DNA of 64,000 bases, from positions 4,377,450 to 4,441,449 of the forward strand of contig CM035306.1 of assembly GCA_002900995.3 (NCBI GenBank), in the 5' to 3' direction. Positions 22,055 through 34,060 of this stretch are shown piece by piece. The notes under the pieces are model-generated. The model was not told the DNA's origin. It searched no databases and saw nothing but the letters and a program-made list of their open reading frames with translations. The stretch is from Ganoderma boninense. Taxonomy: Eukaryota > Basidiomycota > Agaricomycetes > Polyporales > Polyporaceae. Position 1 is the stretch's first letter. Each line of letters starts with the position of its first letter. Position numbers and translations under genes: made by a program.

Positions 22055-23647
22055 GGGTTGCCGTAGTATATGTGGGTCCTCCGCTCGTCTCATTCCGCTC
22101 GCCTCATTCGGACACACCGCCAATAATGTCACGAACAGGCAACCTTCAGGCGATGCGCATACGGACTTGGCGGACATCATTTTCCACAGGCCGGGAGCCT
22201 GCCAGTGCTCGAACGACGAGCGACTAGAAGCGATCTGGTTCTGTCCCCAGTCTACGTCGTCCTCATTCGATGTAGCAGTGAATGGTCAAGACCCGACATC
22301 CCAACATGACGACCGGGTCGCAGGGAATCGCACGAAGAAGTCGCCGAAAGGATTAAGATTATGGTGTGTTTCGCGAACATCAGCTGTAGGATGAACACTG
22401 AATATGTAGAGTACGTGATCATATGGACGAAAAATGTGCAGGTATACGGTCCATGCCGCCGTCACCCCGACCACCATGTCGAATGTGACTCCCAGCCTAA
22501 GCTTTAGGGCCTGCCCTACCGCTCATTCTACGCCACGGAGCTTTTCCTACATACTCTACGTTGAAAACGCTACCTCCACTCCTCACTCACTGGCAGGCAG
22601 CGACAGCCCCAATGCATGAACCGGCCCGGAAACTCTGACAGTTGGAGCTAATAGACCAGAATGGGGAGGTGAGTGGGGATTCCCGGCGCCCGTATCTCTC
22701 TGCCTCCTCCTGAGAATAATCTGCAACGTGGATGGTTCCTTATTCATTCTAGCATTTGCCGCCTCGAAGCTCGAGCTAAAACTTACAGCCCACTTTTAAT
22801 TCAGCGTAAAGTAGCACATACATCCACCGTATTATATTCTCATCATGACGACTGGTAATTAAGGCGATCGGTATTGATCTGGAGACCACCCACTGGTAGG
22901 TTATAGATCTCCTTCGAGTCTGGCAATCGTACTGAAAACACCTGTTCTACAGCCATGCGACTGTTTGGAATAATGACCGAGTCGACTCGATTATCCCCAG
23001 TGACCAAGGAAGCCTCATCACGCCGTCATATGTGGCCTTCACCAAGAGGGACTGCCTCATCGGCGACACTGCGAAGGCCCAAGGGATTGTGGTGTATCGC
23101 GCAGCCCTGGTCGTATCCCCTGCATTGGTCTTGAGTTCGCACATTTTGGCGTAGTAGGGCTGGCAGCTTACTCATTCTTAGGCAGCATGTCATCGTGTCA
23201 CTGCCATAGGCACGTTTTTGACCCAACGACTCAAATATGAAAAGCGTCATGCTGAGCAATTTTCAACACCAGGGGCTTCTTTCCGTGTCGAGCGTGGTGC
23301 ATCAGACAGGCGAATGATTTTGTATCTGATACCACCCAAGTTGACGTTTGCTACGGTAGACGCTCTCAGACCCGCCACTCCAAAACACAGTCGGCGTCAA
23401 CACCCGGTCTCTAAAAGTGTGTCCGAACCCAGTCGGCCCTACGTACTTCCTGCCACGCGCCATCTCATTCCGGCTCCCGATATGGGCGGTATATGTCGGC
23501 CACCAGGATACAGCGCTTTCAACTTCTTCCTGTACCGCATTCCAGATCCGGTTGCATGGCATAAGTTCGCCCGGTCGGTCGGTCGAGTACCTTGCCTTCT
23601 GCTGCGTACAACCCCCTACACCGCTCCCCCTCTATACTCCCTGGGCC
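22055..23647. other. About 1.6 kb between membrane paralogs A and B
   Basis: No gene is recognised. A minus-strand frame at 22290-22477 is hydrophobic (HMVVGVTAAWTVYLHIF is readable) but lacks the family motif. Nothing else stands out. Confidence 0.4.
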
Positions 23648-25482
23648 ATGTCTTCATACAACTCGACGGTCTCGGACTTTCGTGCGGTAGAAATCAACAT
23701 GCAGGCGCTCAGCATCATACAAGATTCAACCATGAACGCGGGAGACACGATGGTCGAGATCGCGCTCTTGAGCCTCCTGTTCGGTAAGTACGTAGGAATC
23801 TGCCTATTAGACCACTGTTCTCACAATACAATAGGAATTTTGACCGTCTTGTCCTTCACGTCCACGTACTTTCTGGTGTGAGGAAGGCTTCCTTAGTACT
23901 CGTTTGGCGGAACGTGCGCTGAAAGCCTCGTCACAGTCGCCGGGGATCCTTCGCACACACTAGCGTCAGGGCGTTGATCCTCAGCACCGTCCTCATCTAC
24001 ATGTCCACCGGGATATACGTCGCCGCGCTCACATGGAACCGGTGGGAGGCGAACCACCTCGTCTCCCGCGCGACGGACGGTATCTTCTCGCCGTCGTACG
24101 ACGGGCTCCGGGAGATGGCCGCGTTCGAGGGCGGGATGCGCAAGCAGTTCGCGATGGCCGTCTTCGGGATCGAGATCAACGTACGTGACACCATCGAACC
24201 GCGGCCAGAAATCCCGCATCCCCAACTCCCCTGAACACAATGCAGCATTTACATACATACATACACACAGTGGATCATTGGGGACGCGATCGTGTGGTGG
24301 CGCGCTTGCGTCATCTGGCACAACGACAGTGCCGTTTCCTGCGTCGGGACTGTGCTTGTGGTGTGCACGTTAGGTAGGCATTGCCTCTCCATTTCCATCC
24401 GCGCGCTCGTCGCACCTGCATGTTTACCCTCGGCTGACTCCCCCAACGTTTCGGGCCTGCTTGCGTTCCGCCATCCAGGCGTCGTCCAGACTACCGGGCT
24501 GGCGCTGTTGGAGGTCTACAATCCGTTCCTCGAGGCGTTCGCCATCCTTTCCCTCGCTACGAACGTCCTTGCGACGTCCCTCATCGCATATAAGGCATGG
24601 TGCGTGGCAATCTCAAGCTTGTTCTCGTTCGTTCCCTGGGCCGAGTTTGACTGTGTGTGCGTACGGCCACTGCGACAGGGAGCACAGACGGTTCGTCAAG
24701 AAGTACTTCGCCGAAGCGGGAACGAAGTCGCAGGTCCTGAAGACGCTCGCGTTGCTCGTCGAGTCTGGGAGCGTGTACTGCGCACTCATGGTGAGCTCCC
24801 ATCGCCATCGTCATCCTCGCCCAGTTCAGCTCTGACAAACAGCATCATCATCATCATCATCGTTGTCGTCGTCAAACACTGCCAACGCACAGACATTCAT
24901 CATCGTGTACTACACCAGGCAGAAGCTCGTGCCGCCCGCCGAGTCTCCCGCGGCGGACGCCGGGCTGATCTTCGCGAAAGCAGGCGGCACGTACTTCGTG
25001 TACGGATGCATCGGGCCTCTCGTCGTGAGTGTTCCCTCCGCTTGCGTTGCCCTCCCTCCCCCCGCGACATGGAGATGTACATCATGAGATATGTGGTGTC
25101 GTTCGCTGAGGCCTGAGGTCGTGTCCGCGGGCAGGCCATATACCCGACGATCATTGTGTTCCTCATCGCGCTCAAGCAGTCGCCGATCGACAACGGCGTC
25201 CTGTCGCAAGTCTACCACACTTCGCATCGTAATTACAGACTCGGCGCCGGCGATTTGGCCCGGGGGCCTGTCGGAGAAGACGCGAAGAGCACGATTGTCT
25301 TTCTGGAGTCTGCGTTTCAGACGAGGACTGGGAGCACGAGCACTGAGGGAGAGGATATGGAGAGCTCAAGGGAACGGGACCTTGGCATGGAGGTGGGCGA
25401 GCGTGGGGCTGGAAGCACGCGATCGCGGGGGTCGTCGATGGAGGACTCGGCACGCGGCAAAGTGGATGGAGGCCTTGTTTAG
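23648..25482 (+). CDS. Multipass membrane protein, GDxxVWW family, paralog B
   Basis: Same family and orientation as paralog A. It starts MSSYNSTVSDFRAVEINMQA, then TMVEIALLSLLFG, ILTVLSFTSTYFLV, RALILSTVLIYMSTGIYVAA, the signature IIGDAIVWWRACVIW, AFAILSLATNVLATSLIAYK, LALLVESGSVYCALM, GTYFVYGCIGPLV and AIYPTIIVFLIALKQS. The long polar tail (about 95 residues, rich in Ser, Glu, Arg and Gly) ends at 25482. The introns are short; one holds a CAT/CGT trinucleotide run at about 24842-24872 and another an ACAT run near 24253. No ligand or partner can be inferred. Confidence 0.78.
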
Positions 25483-25891
25483 TGGAAGGACCTGCGGCGA
25501 TCAGTCGACGCGGAGTCTGGATGTGTACATCGAGGCTTTCACCTGTTTAGTGTGGACGTGCCATTCTTAGACTACCCGTGTAAATAATAGTGTTCAATGT
25601 TCAAGTGACTGATGTCACCCGGAAACCAGAGGAACCCGACTCGCGTCGCCAGTTTTGATAGCCCCCGGTCTTCTTTTAGGACCCGGCCTCGGCTTAAACT
25701 TGAAGTGACCTGGGCCGTCGGTGTGCAAGGAAAATGTGGCGGAAAATGCTGAGAATGGAGGGAACGAAACCATGGCACGAGAGACCGAGACCGCTAAGTA
25801 TATGGAAGAGGGGCTCGAGAAGCGCAGACGAACTGCGAGGCCTGCAGCCTTCCTTGCCAATGTGATGCGGTACACGACCTTCTACGCTGGC

Positions 25892-27534
25892 CAGAGCTTC
25901 GGCACGATTTCTCTACTGACTCGCGCCTCTTCTTGACCCCGAGGCCTCACTTCCGCATCGGACGCCTGCTCGGTACCCGAGCAGGAATGGGTTGTACTCG
26001 CCAAATTCAACTCGGAAGAGGTATGCGTCCCAGATAGGCTGTGTCGGAACGCGATGGGGGGTAAGGTGATACCAGTCGGGGTATCGCTCGGGTTGTCAGC
26101 GGTAGCGAGGCTTAGGGTGCCGTCTATCTGCGACTTGTTGAGCGCGACGACGAAGATGATGATCGTTGGATAGATAGCCTGGGGGCATCATAGTAACCGT
26201 GAATACGTGGGTTAGGGGGACGACGTTGGTGACGGTATGGAGAAGGAACTCACTAGGATTGGGGTAAAGCACCCGGGAAGGTAGACTCGAATGACTGATG
26301 CAAATGCAGCGTCGGATGGCGGGACCGGCCCCGTGCGTTTTACACCGTTATATGCGACGGCCACGATCTGTTTAGTACGGGGGGCGCAAGATCGGCGACA
26401 TGCCCTCGATGGAAGTGGGGGCACATAGGCATTCTTGTGACTCACAAGAAAACCTGCATATATTATGCCAGATTCGACTAGCAGGATGAGCACCCTCATC
26501 GACGGCGTGATCCATCTGCGACTGGACCCCCCGCCGAGGGCGAGACGGAGGACCCTCCGATGTTCCCTGTGGCACGAGGAGCATCTGTTAGACAGAAGAG
26601 GATGCAGACAAAACACAACGTGAGGTACCAGGCCTTCCAACCGATCAGGAAAGTAGCGAGCACGTTCGTCAGGAGCGACGCGAAGGCAGACGCTGCCCCG
26701 TAATTGTTGGCGAAACGGAGGAGCAGCTGGTTGTGGGGATCCGTGCCGTCCGCGCTCTGGAAAATGACGGATAAAACACCGAGCACTGACAGTTCTGTTC
26801 AGTAGTGTTCACCTGTAGAGAGTCCGGACTTATGAGGCGTACCCAAGGCAACCACCTGCAAAACTATCCCTGCTGCGATGACTGACTTTCGGCGCCACAA
26901 AACACATGCTCGCCACCAGACAATGGCATCTCCAATTACTACCTGTAGGTCTATCAGGATGGGTACAGAAGAGCGAAGGTTAGGAGCGCGGGAGCCTACG
27001 TTGATAGAAAGAGCGAAGCTGACGATGTAGGAACTCGTCTCGGCCACTCGTTGAAAATGCGTCACAGCGGCCTGGACTAGCTCCGAGTCGGAGGACTCTG
27101 TCGAGAGCACGGACACAGCATCGTTGAGCAGTCGACAATATCCGACAGCATACAGGACCACCGCCCCGAAATGCATGGCTGTTGATGCGTATAGAATCAA
27201 TATGCTGCTGAAGATCAAAATGGTGGAATTTTTCTTCATGTTTCGGCGGCTGGAAGAATATAAGTAGTTGGAATATTCAGAATCTCACCACAACGTGATG
27301 TCAAGGCGACACGATGCGACTAACGTCAAGTGTCCCGCGGCTACGATCGACAACACTGTGAGAATTCCTACAGTCATAGGGCAAAGTCACGTCAAGTATA
27401 AACAGCGCACGAAGGTAGGAAACTTGCAACGTCTCACCGAGGAGGAGCGCTGACAGCAAGACATCAACGACTACATTATATACCCCAGGCGTGTAGAACT
27501 GAAGAGTAGCCACGGTGGCGGTGGGGTTGTTCAT
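25892..27534 (-). CDS. Multipass membrane protein, GDxxVWW family, paralog C
   Basis: Third full member, convergent with paralog B. I place the start at the ATG at 27534 (MNNPTATVATLQFYTPGVYN). Blocks: VVVDVLLSALLLG, ILIFSSILILYASTAMHFGA, the signature VVIGDAIVWWRACVLW, SLLTNVLATFLIGWKAW, RVLILLVESGIIYAGFL, SVIRVYLPGCFTPIL and AIYPTIIIFVVALNKS. The polar tail ends REIVPKLWPA at the stop at 25892. Intron places match paralog B. All exons read open. Confidence 0.75.
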
Positions 27535-27898
27535 GGTTCCCGGCTGCAAATGGTGACGGTGCAGTCAGTCGATGGACCACGGGGGGTCAATGAGTAAGGA
27601 CATACTGTGGTGCGGTCTTTTAAGCCGTCCATCGTATCGAATCCGAAGCCTCAAGGTCGGGGCACTGTGCACCCATTCAACACGTGCCTTGGGAAGCCGC
27701 ATACGTGTACATTCCTGCGTGTCGATCGGAGGACCAGCAGCGTCGTAGATCTAGAGCGCAGTTCTGAAGCAAGGATACGACAAGATGATGGAGTCCAAGT
27801 TTGTTGTCAAGACAAATACTCGATGCAAACTGTGCATCCACAGCCGGGTCTTCAGGTTTTGCCTAGCAGGACACGCTCCCGCAAGTGACTAGTAAGGG

Positions 27899-28515
27899 CT
27901 AGGCGAAGGCATGGGTATTCTTGTATAGCACTTTGATGATCCTGGAATGACGTGGAGATTCACAAGCTCTCTTATAAACACCGGCAGCTTCCTCTAGGTC
28001 CATTGTAGCGGACGTCTCCGGTATCTTGAGTCCGACTAGTCTCATGGACTGACAAGCGAGTAGCCTAAGCGCGAAAAACGAGCCCTCCCCTTCGGGACAT
28101 AGAGACAGAGACATGGCGGAGAGACTGCTTCCAAAGGCCGTGTTAGATGTGATGTCGGAAGCTTGGTTTGCGAGGTCGCTGGCTATCAGCGAGAGATTGA
28201 GCGCGACAGCGAAGACGATGGTTGTCGGACAGATGGCCTTGCGTCAGGGAGTTAGAAGTTCATCCTCAGTTAGAATATGAAAACAGACAACCGGCCTAGA
28301 CAGTTCCTATGGAAACTCACCAATGTCGGAGGAAAACAGGAGGTAAGGAAGATCTTCGTAGTAGTGACAAAGGGTGCATCTGATGTGAGAGCAGAGTCGG
28401 CCGACTCGGATTGACGGTGAAAATGCGGTTGGATCTACGGTCACTTACGAGGATGATCTAGTAGATTGTACCGGAATCCACGAGCAACAGGAGGCCTTCA
28501 TTGATGGGGTGAGAA
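27899..28515 (-). pseudogene. Relict of a fourth GDxxVWW membrane protein (last two helices only)
   Basis: Reading toward lower coordinates I find LLLLVDSGTIY followed by an in-frame TAG (about 28455), where paralogs have VESGSVYCALM. After an intron comes APFVTTTKIFLTSCFPPTL, matching the FASVIRVYLPGCFTPIL block of paralog C. After another intron comes AICPTTIVFAVALNLSLIAS, matching the last helix, with an open tail to the stop at 27899. The first five helices are missing. The relict ends about 250 bp before the start of the SMC1 array, so it may mark the edge of a rearrangement. Confidence 0.7.
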
Positions 28516-28769
28516 AACACCTAAGCTTCGACGCCTCACAGCCTTCTCGTCGTATGTAGGACTTGGGACTCCTCCTCGATAAGAGTTGTCGGTTTCAGTG
28601 GAACGTAACCAGTGTCAATGATCGTCACTCATTTTACAAACAATTGGAAACATGCACATGGTCCTGGGTGTCCTCCATTTGTCGCTGTCAGTGGTTTCTT
28701 GATCCTGTAAATTGTAGAAGTAGACGAGTGAGTGTCCTTGACTGGAGTCGTCATCCCACGTTTACCAGC
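28516..28769. other. Junction region between the membrane-protein relict and the SMC1 array
   Basis: No gene is seen. Similarity to the upstream region of SMC1 copies 2 and 3 starts only at about 28770 (CCACCGG, then GGGCGCCAAA), so this copy lacks the roughly 1 kb of upstream DNA that the other two share. Confidence 0.6.
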
Positions 28770-28882
28770 CACCGGGTGTTACCGAAATGGGCGCCAAATC
28801 CACCGACGCGGTTCGACGCGTCGGGCAACGACCTTGACCTCATCCTCCACGCTCAGCGCACTCCCCCGCCCCCCCGCTCGCC

Positions 28883-31698
28883 ATGCCCCTCGTCCGGATC
28901 GAGGTCTGCGACTTCAAGTCGTACCGCGGCCACCAGACCATCGGGCCCTTCCGCAACTTCACCTCCGTCATCGGCCCCAATGGCGCAGGCAAGTCCAATC
29001 TCATGGACGCCATCTCCTTCGTCCTCGGCGTCAAGTCCGCCCAGCTCCGCTCCAGCCAGCTCAAGGACCTCGTGTATCGTGGCCGACGTCTTGCGCGTAA
29101 CCCCGACGGGGAGGATGGAGGGCAGGCCCCGCCAGAGGACGAGGAGGAGGACGGTGAAGGCGAGGGCGAAGGCACAGCGAAGAAGGCGTGGGTGCTCGCG
29201 GTGTACGAGGACGCGGCGAAGAAGGAGTGGAAGTTCCAGAGAACGTGAGTGATCTGTAACTTCTGCAGTGGACGAATGTCTGGACGTGTTCTTCAGAATC
29301 TCGACCACGGGCGCGTCCGAGTACAAGCTGAACAACAAGGTGGTGAGCTACTCGGCGTACAACGCCGCGCTCATCCAGCACAACATCCTCGTCAAGGCGA
29401 AGAACTTCCTCGTGTTCCAGGGCGACGTCGAGGCCGTCGCGTCGCAGTCCCCGAAGGAGCTCTCGCGCCTCATTGACCAGATCTCCGGGTCGCTCGAGCT
29501 CGCGGGCGACTACGAGAAGGCGCGGGACGGGCTCGAGCGCGCCACTGAGAACGCGACGTTCAACTTTACGAAGCGGCGCGGGATGATGGGCGAGATTAAG
29601 CAGTACAAGGAGCAGAAGGGCGAGGCGGAACGATTCGAGCAGCTCTGCCAGGAACGGGTACGTCGTTCGTGCTTTGTGGTTGTCATGCGCATTTGGAGAC
29701 CCGCTCTTCATGCAGGATGACCTGGTCCTCCGGCGAATCCTGTACAGGCTCTTCCACATTCAACAATCCCTCGATGAGCATGCTCAAGCCATCCGGGATC
29801 AGAACAAGGCCCTCGTCGGGTTGCGCAAGGAACAGCAGAAGCATGAGAAGGCTCTAGAGGAGGCGCGGAGCGAGCAGGCCAAGACGCGAGGGAGTGTGAT
29901 GAAAAAGGAGAAGAAAATCAAGACCGCGGAGAAGGCCCTTGAAGCCCAGGTGCGTTCTGGTTAACATGTGTTTGCGTAATCACGAAGCTGTCCGTCCCAG
30001 GGTGTGCCTCTGCTGGGTGGGGAGGCAGGATCACACCCTCGATTTTTATATGCGTGCCAGTTCCGTGTGAGACTGCGCTACAACCCGCAAGCTGAAGATC
30101 CATTCCCGCCTTCCACTTGTCGAAGTTGCGCGCATACATCTGTTAGCTTCGTTCTGTGGCCCCCACGGTGGATGGACCCTCACGTATGCGATTTACGTGG
30201 ACTCTTGAGGCGCTTTCTCTGTTCTGAGCTGAACTCCATGCTATGCGTGGCCACTTTCGGATAGTACAACCCGTTGGATCAGCAGGGCAGGAAGGCGGGT
30301 AGGGCTTGGCCCAGTGGCCGTGACAATTTCCCGTCCGTCTTTTGGAATCTCTCCCCTTCGTTCTCCACTGAAAGGATAGCTGACCCTCCATTGCTCAGCG
30401 GCCCGACCTGGTACGCATTGAGGCACAGATTAAACACGCTGAGCGGAAACGCGAGAAGGCGGAGCAGGAGCTCGAGAAGCTGAGGCAGACGGAGAGCGAG
30501 CAGAAGAGGAAGCTCCAGTCGCTACAGGCGGACTTGGACACGGTGAAGAAGGCTGCGAACGCCGCCCAAGGTAGGCTGTTCCGTCTCGAAATTGACAACG
30601 TGGTCCTCAGCAGTACCCGCAGAGGCACAGCGGAGGGCGGCGCAGCAAAACTTGTCGCTCAGCGAAGAGTCTCTGGAAGAATACAGACGGCTGTACGGGT
30701 TTCATTATTTCTTTACATCGCCTATCCTCACTGGTTATCGTACACAGAAAGGCGGCAGCTAGCGTTCTGGCGGTGGACGAGCGACAGTCCCTTCAGACAC
30801 TGACGCGAGATGAGAAAACGGCGTCGCGGACCCTGGCGCAGCTCAAGGACAAGTCAGAGCAGCAAACCCAGAAACGCGAGAAACTGGCGGAAGAGGAACG
30901 AACATTCAGTCAGAAGACCAGCGAGGTACGAGCTTTGCCTATATCTGTGGTCTGTGCCCTGACTGACCACTATGCAGCTCGAGGCGAAGGTTTCCGAGTT
31001 GGCTGCAGAGCTCAAGCGCGTGAGGCAGGAGCATCACAACCAACAGGCGGAGCGCACCCGTATAGAGTGAGGGCATCGCCAGGACGTGGCTATTCCGTGC
31101 TGACGGCATGCACAGGAAACTCGAGAAGGAGACAAACGAGAAGCTGGTCAACATCTACGAGCAGCTCACACAGGCCGGCGTGGACCAGCAGGAGTCACAA
31201 CGCGAGACGCGCTTGAAGGAGACGCTCTCGAACCTGCAGCGCATCTTCCCTGGGGTACGTGGGCGCGTCGTGGACCTGTGCAAACCGACGCAGCGTAAGT
31301 ACGAGACGTCGGTGGCGGTGGTGCTGGGCCGGAACATCGACGCGATCGTTGTGGACGAGGAGAAGACGGCGATCGACTGCATCGAGTACATGCGCAACCA
31401 GCGCGCGGGGCAGGCGACGTTCATCCCTCTGGACACGATCCAGGTGAAGCCGATTAACGACAAGTTCCGGGCGTTCGCGAAGGGCGCGCGGCTCGCGGTC
31501 GACGTCATCACGTACGACCCGGCGGTGGAGCGGGCGATGCATCATGCGTTTGCGCGGTGTGTGTGTTGTGAGCGGGGACAAGGTGCGCTGGCAGGACAGG
31601 GGTCGGTACTTGGCTGTGTAGCGCTGGTAGCGGACATGAAATATATTTTCTTGGCGTGCCATTGCGTTGGAGATGACCGGGCAGAACGAGCTCGTTAG
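28883..31698 (+). pseudogene. SMC1: SMC1 cohesin subunit, 3'-truncated copy 1
   Basis: Encodes the N-terminal head and coiled coil of cohesin SMC1. It starts [20 protein letters not shown]; Walker A is [10 protein letters not shown]. Exon 1 ends at 29244, exon 2 is 29297-29657, and the other splice sites match the full gene, so the frame is open to the hinge ([38 protein letters not shown]). After AMHHA, eleven conserved hinge residues are replaced by a single Phe, then ARCVCCERGQ continues the homologous frame. At about 31590 SMC1 homology stops and a new tail of about 37 residues (VLGCVALVADMKYIFLACHC) leads to the stop at 31696-31698. About 683 residues are predicted. The C-terminal coil, LSGGE signature and Walker B are absent, so it cannot form a complete ATPase head. 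It lacks the upstream region of the other copies. Confidence 0.88.
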
Positions 31699-31855
31699 GT
31701 GGTGTAATAGTCAGGAATCTGGACGGGTTCGCTAGGTAGTATAATAGTCAGGAATCCGGATAGGGGAGTATCAGTGAGGAATCTGGACGGGTTCGCTAGG
31801 TAGTGCATAAGACAGGAAACCGGACAGTGCAGTAATGGAGAATCCGGGCGGGACA
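31690..31855. repeat. Degenerate minisatellite just after the truncated SMC1, unit 1
   Basis: About five imperfect units of 25-40 bp built on GTTCGCTAGGTAG, TAATAGTCAGGAATC and CTGGACGGG. The array starts at the stop codon of the truncated gene. The same array is in unit 2. Confidence 0.8.
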
Positions 31856-33459
31856 GAGAGCTAGCACAGACAGCGTGATGTGGCCAGACAGCGGGAGTAC
31901 ATACAGTGCGCAGAAGGGTGCGGAGGGAATTATGTTTTGAGGACTACTACTTACCGGCATGCGACTATGCCATGACGCTATCTACCAGGGCCCACCCATC
32001 CTCGAGGCTCCAAGCAGAAACCAAGCCCCGGGTGCCCGGTAGGAGGAAGGCTGTCCCCGTACCAGTTGTTCCTCGAGATGGTGGATATGAGACCGGTCCA
32101 ATCAACGGGGGCCGGCGTGTTGAAACTGTCTGGGCAGCAGTCGCGAGTTGGATCACTCCCGCGCCGTCTCGCTCGTTTGGCAGCCGTCCGGTCTGCGATT
32201 GGATCCAGACAGACCAGCACAACTTGCCGCACTGGGAGAGGGAGCTGCCGGCGGGTACACGTCGACGACTCGGACGCACAGGATGTGCCAGGAACGGGAA
32301 GCCGTTGCTTTGGTTCCCTCCGAGTCCAGCGCACAGCAAGTTCGAAGCCGTCAGAAACGCGGTAGGTGGACGGTGTCCAGTGCTCGTGAAGCGGAACATT
32401 GTCTTGTATTCGGTACTCGAATATGGATGCGCTATGAAAGGGGGGGAAAGTGCCGCCAGCTCGCCAACACACGCTGCGCAGAACACGGCATCCGAACATT
32501 GCAACGGCCAGTGTCCGCCGAGCAGACGGTGAACTGCCAGGAAATTCACGCCTGCAAACGGGGGAGACGAGGCTCCGGTTGCCTGGCCTGTGCTGACACT
32601 CCCCCGGCACGCCACCGGCACATGAAGCCTGACGCTGCACGCTGGAATGTGGGCGGATGAGCTCTCCAAGACGCTCTCCTGCTCCTGCCCCTCCCAAGAC
32701 GTCCCAGACGCAGTGAAGAAATAAACACTCACCCCATCCTGTGCGCAAATCAACAGCGCACGACCGCAAACATGCTTAACAACCAATAGTATGGGCTGCA
32801 ACTTCTGGTCCCGCTATCTCTGCAATGCACGTTAGCGATATTGAGAGGTAGAACGATGGAACGGGCACTCACGTCCAAAACTCCGGGTCCGGTGCGAAGT
32901 GAGTATGCGATGCGAGAACATGAAGGTGGAGGCAAAGGAGAGGGGCGGAGGAGGAAAGGGGAAGGATCCTGTCACGCCAAGTGGCACTGGTTTTGTTCGT
33001 GGCAGAACAAAATCGCCGGGAACCTGGTGGGAAAGCGGATGTTAGCGACGGCGCTCGAGGATAGATCGACGGGTTTTCCGGGATGGTTTAGCAACGGCGC
33101 CCATTGCAATCGACAGATCTCGCCTCTAGCCACGCAGCTGCGGGGTTACTACCGGCGCGCCATGATTCATACGCCGCGGCGGAGTCCGGCAACGTCAGAC
33201 AGCCTGAGGCCTCCGAGTCCCCAGCCACCAGCATCCGTGCAGCGACCAGGCTTCCCTGTACGTGTACGACCTCGGAAATAGACCGATGCTTACCGGTACA
33301 TCATGAACCCCAGGCGTCCGCTGTGTCCGCCTCTTCAGCAGCTGGTATTGCATTTCCCCAGGCCCGACGCCAGCTGTATTCTACGGTGGGGACATCAGAT
33401 GGATTCCGTGGCTGGAACGAGGGCTCCTGCGGATTGGTCGTCTGAATAGGCGGTCAGCA

Positions 33460-34060
33460 GTCTACGTAATCGATGGACTCGCGCTCACGGTGGCCAACGG
33501 GAATGAATCGTCCCGAGGTTGCTGGTAATTTGCAAACACCGCAGCCAGGCGTGAGTGATCATCGAGCAAAATTTGCATCGATGTCGGCATTTCTGGAGCC
33601 ATGCGTGCAGGACGGGGACATCCAGGCCGGGGCCGTCGTGGAAGTCGAGGGCAGAGAACCAGGCATGGCAGCAGAGCAGTGCCACAAGGGTCCAAGCGCT
33701 CGCTGCTGCCCTTTGCGCTGTCGCCCGCTCCTCGTCCCAAACCGCATCCTCGTCTACCAACCACCGCCGCTGATGGTGCCGTTACCGCACAAAAACTCAA
33801 GTAAGGTGCAGAGTAAGCAACTGATCTGCGAAGTCGTCTATCTCCGACCCCTCGACCGCAACCTCCGACAACCAACTTGAACCACACAGCGCAGTGGTCG
33901 ATCGGGTCCTTCGGCGACGAGTCCTCCGAGTCCACTCCCTGGATGGATTCTGCTGCTGCGGGCTGCGGACCTGCGAGCGATGCCCCGTGGAGGATGTCTG
34001 CATAATTCGAAACAACTCCATCAACTCATCTTCGCTCGCCTCCTCGAAGCGAAGCATGCC
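33460..34060 (-). pseudogene. Protein-coding debris of unknown family in spacer 1
   Basis: Successive protein-like stretches appear in different frames along the minus strand: FEEASEDELMELFRIMQTSS, then DSEDSSPKDPIDHCAVWFKL, then EVAVEGSEIDDFADQLLTLH, then DEDAVWDEERATAQRAAASA and TLVALLCCHAWFSALDF. The frame switches without clear splice sites, as expected of an old, broken gene. The family is not recognised. The same sequence lies in spacer 2 at 33,805-34,405 plus about 10.0 kb. Confidence 0.3.

Noticed and set aside
29249..29476. Small frame starting [16 protein letters not shown] inside SMC1 copy 1
   Set aside because: It spans intron 1 and an alternate frame of exon 2; the true frame reads [20 protein letters not shown].
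31965..32801. 278-codon minus-strand frame in spacer 1 as a gene
   Set aside because: No domain, and in the near-identical spacer 2 a small indel breaks the same frame (it continues in another frame), so there is no sign of coding constraint.
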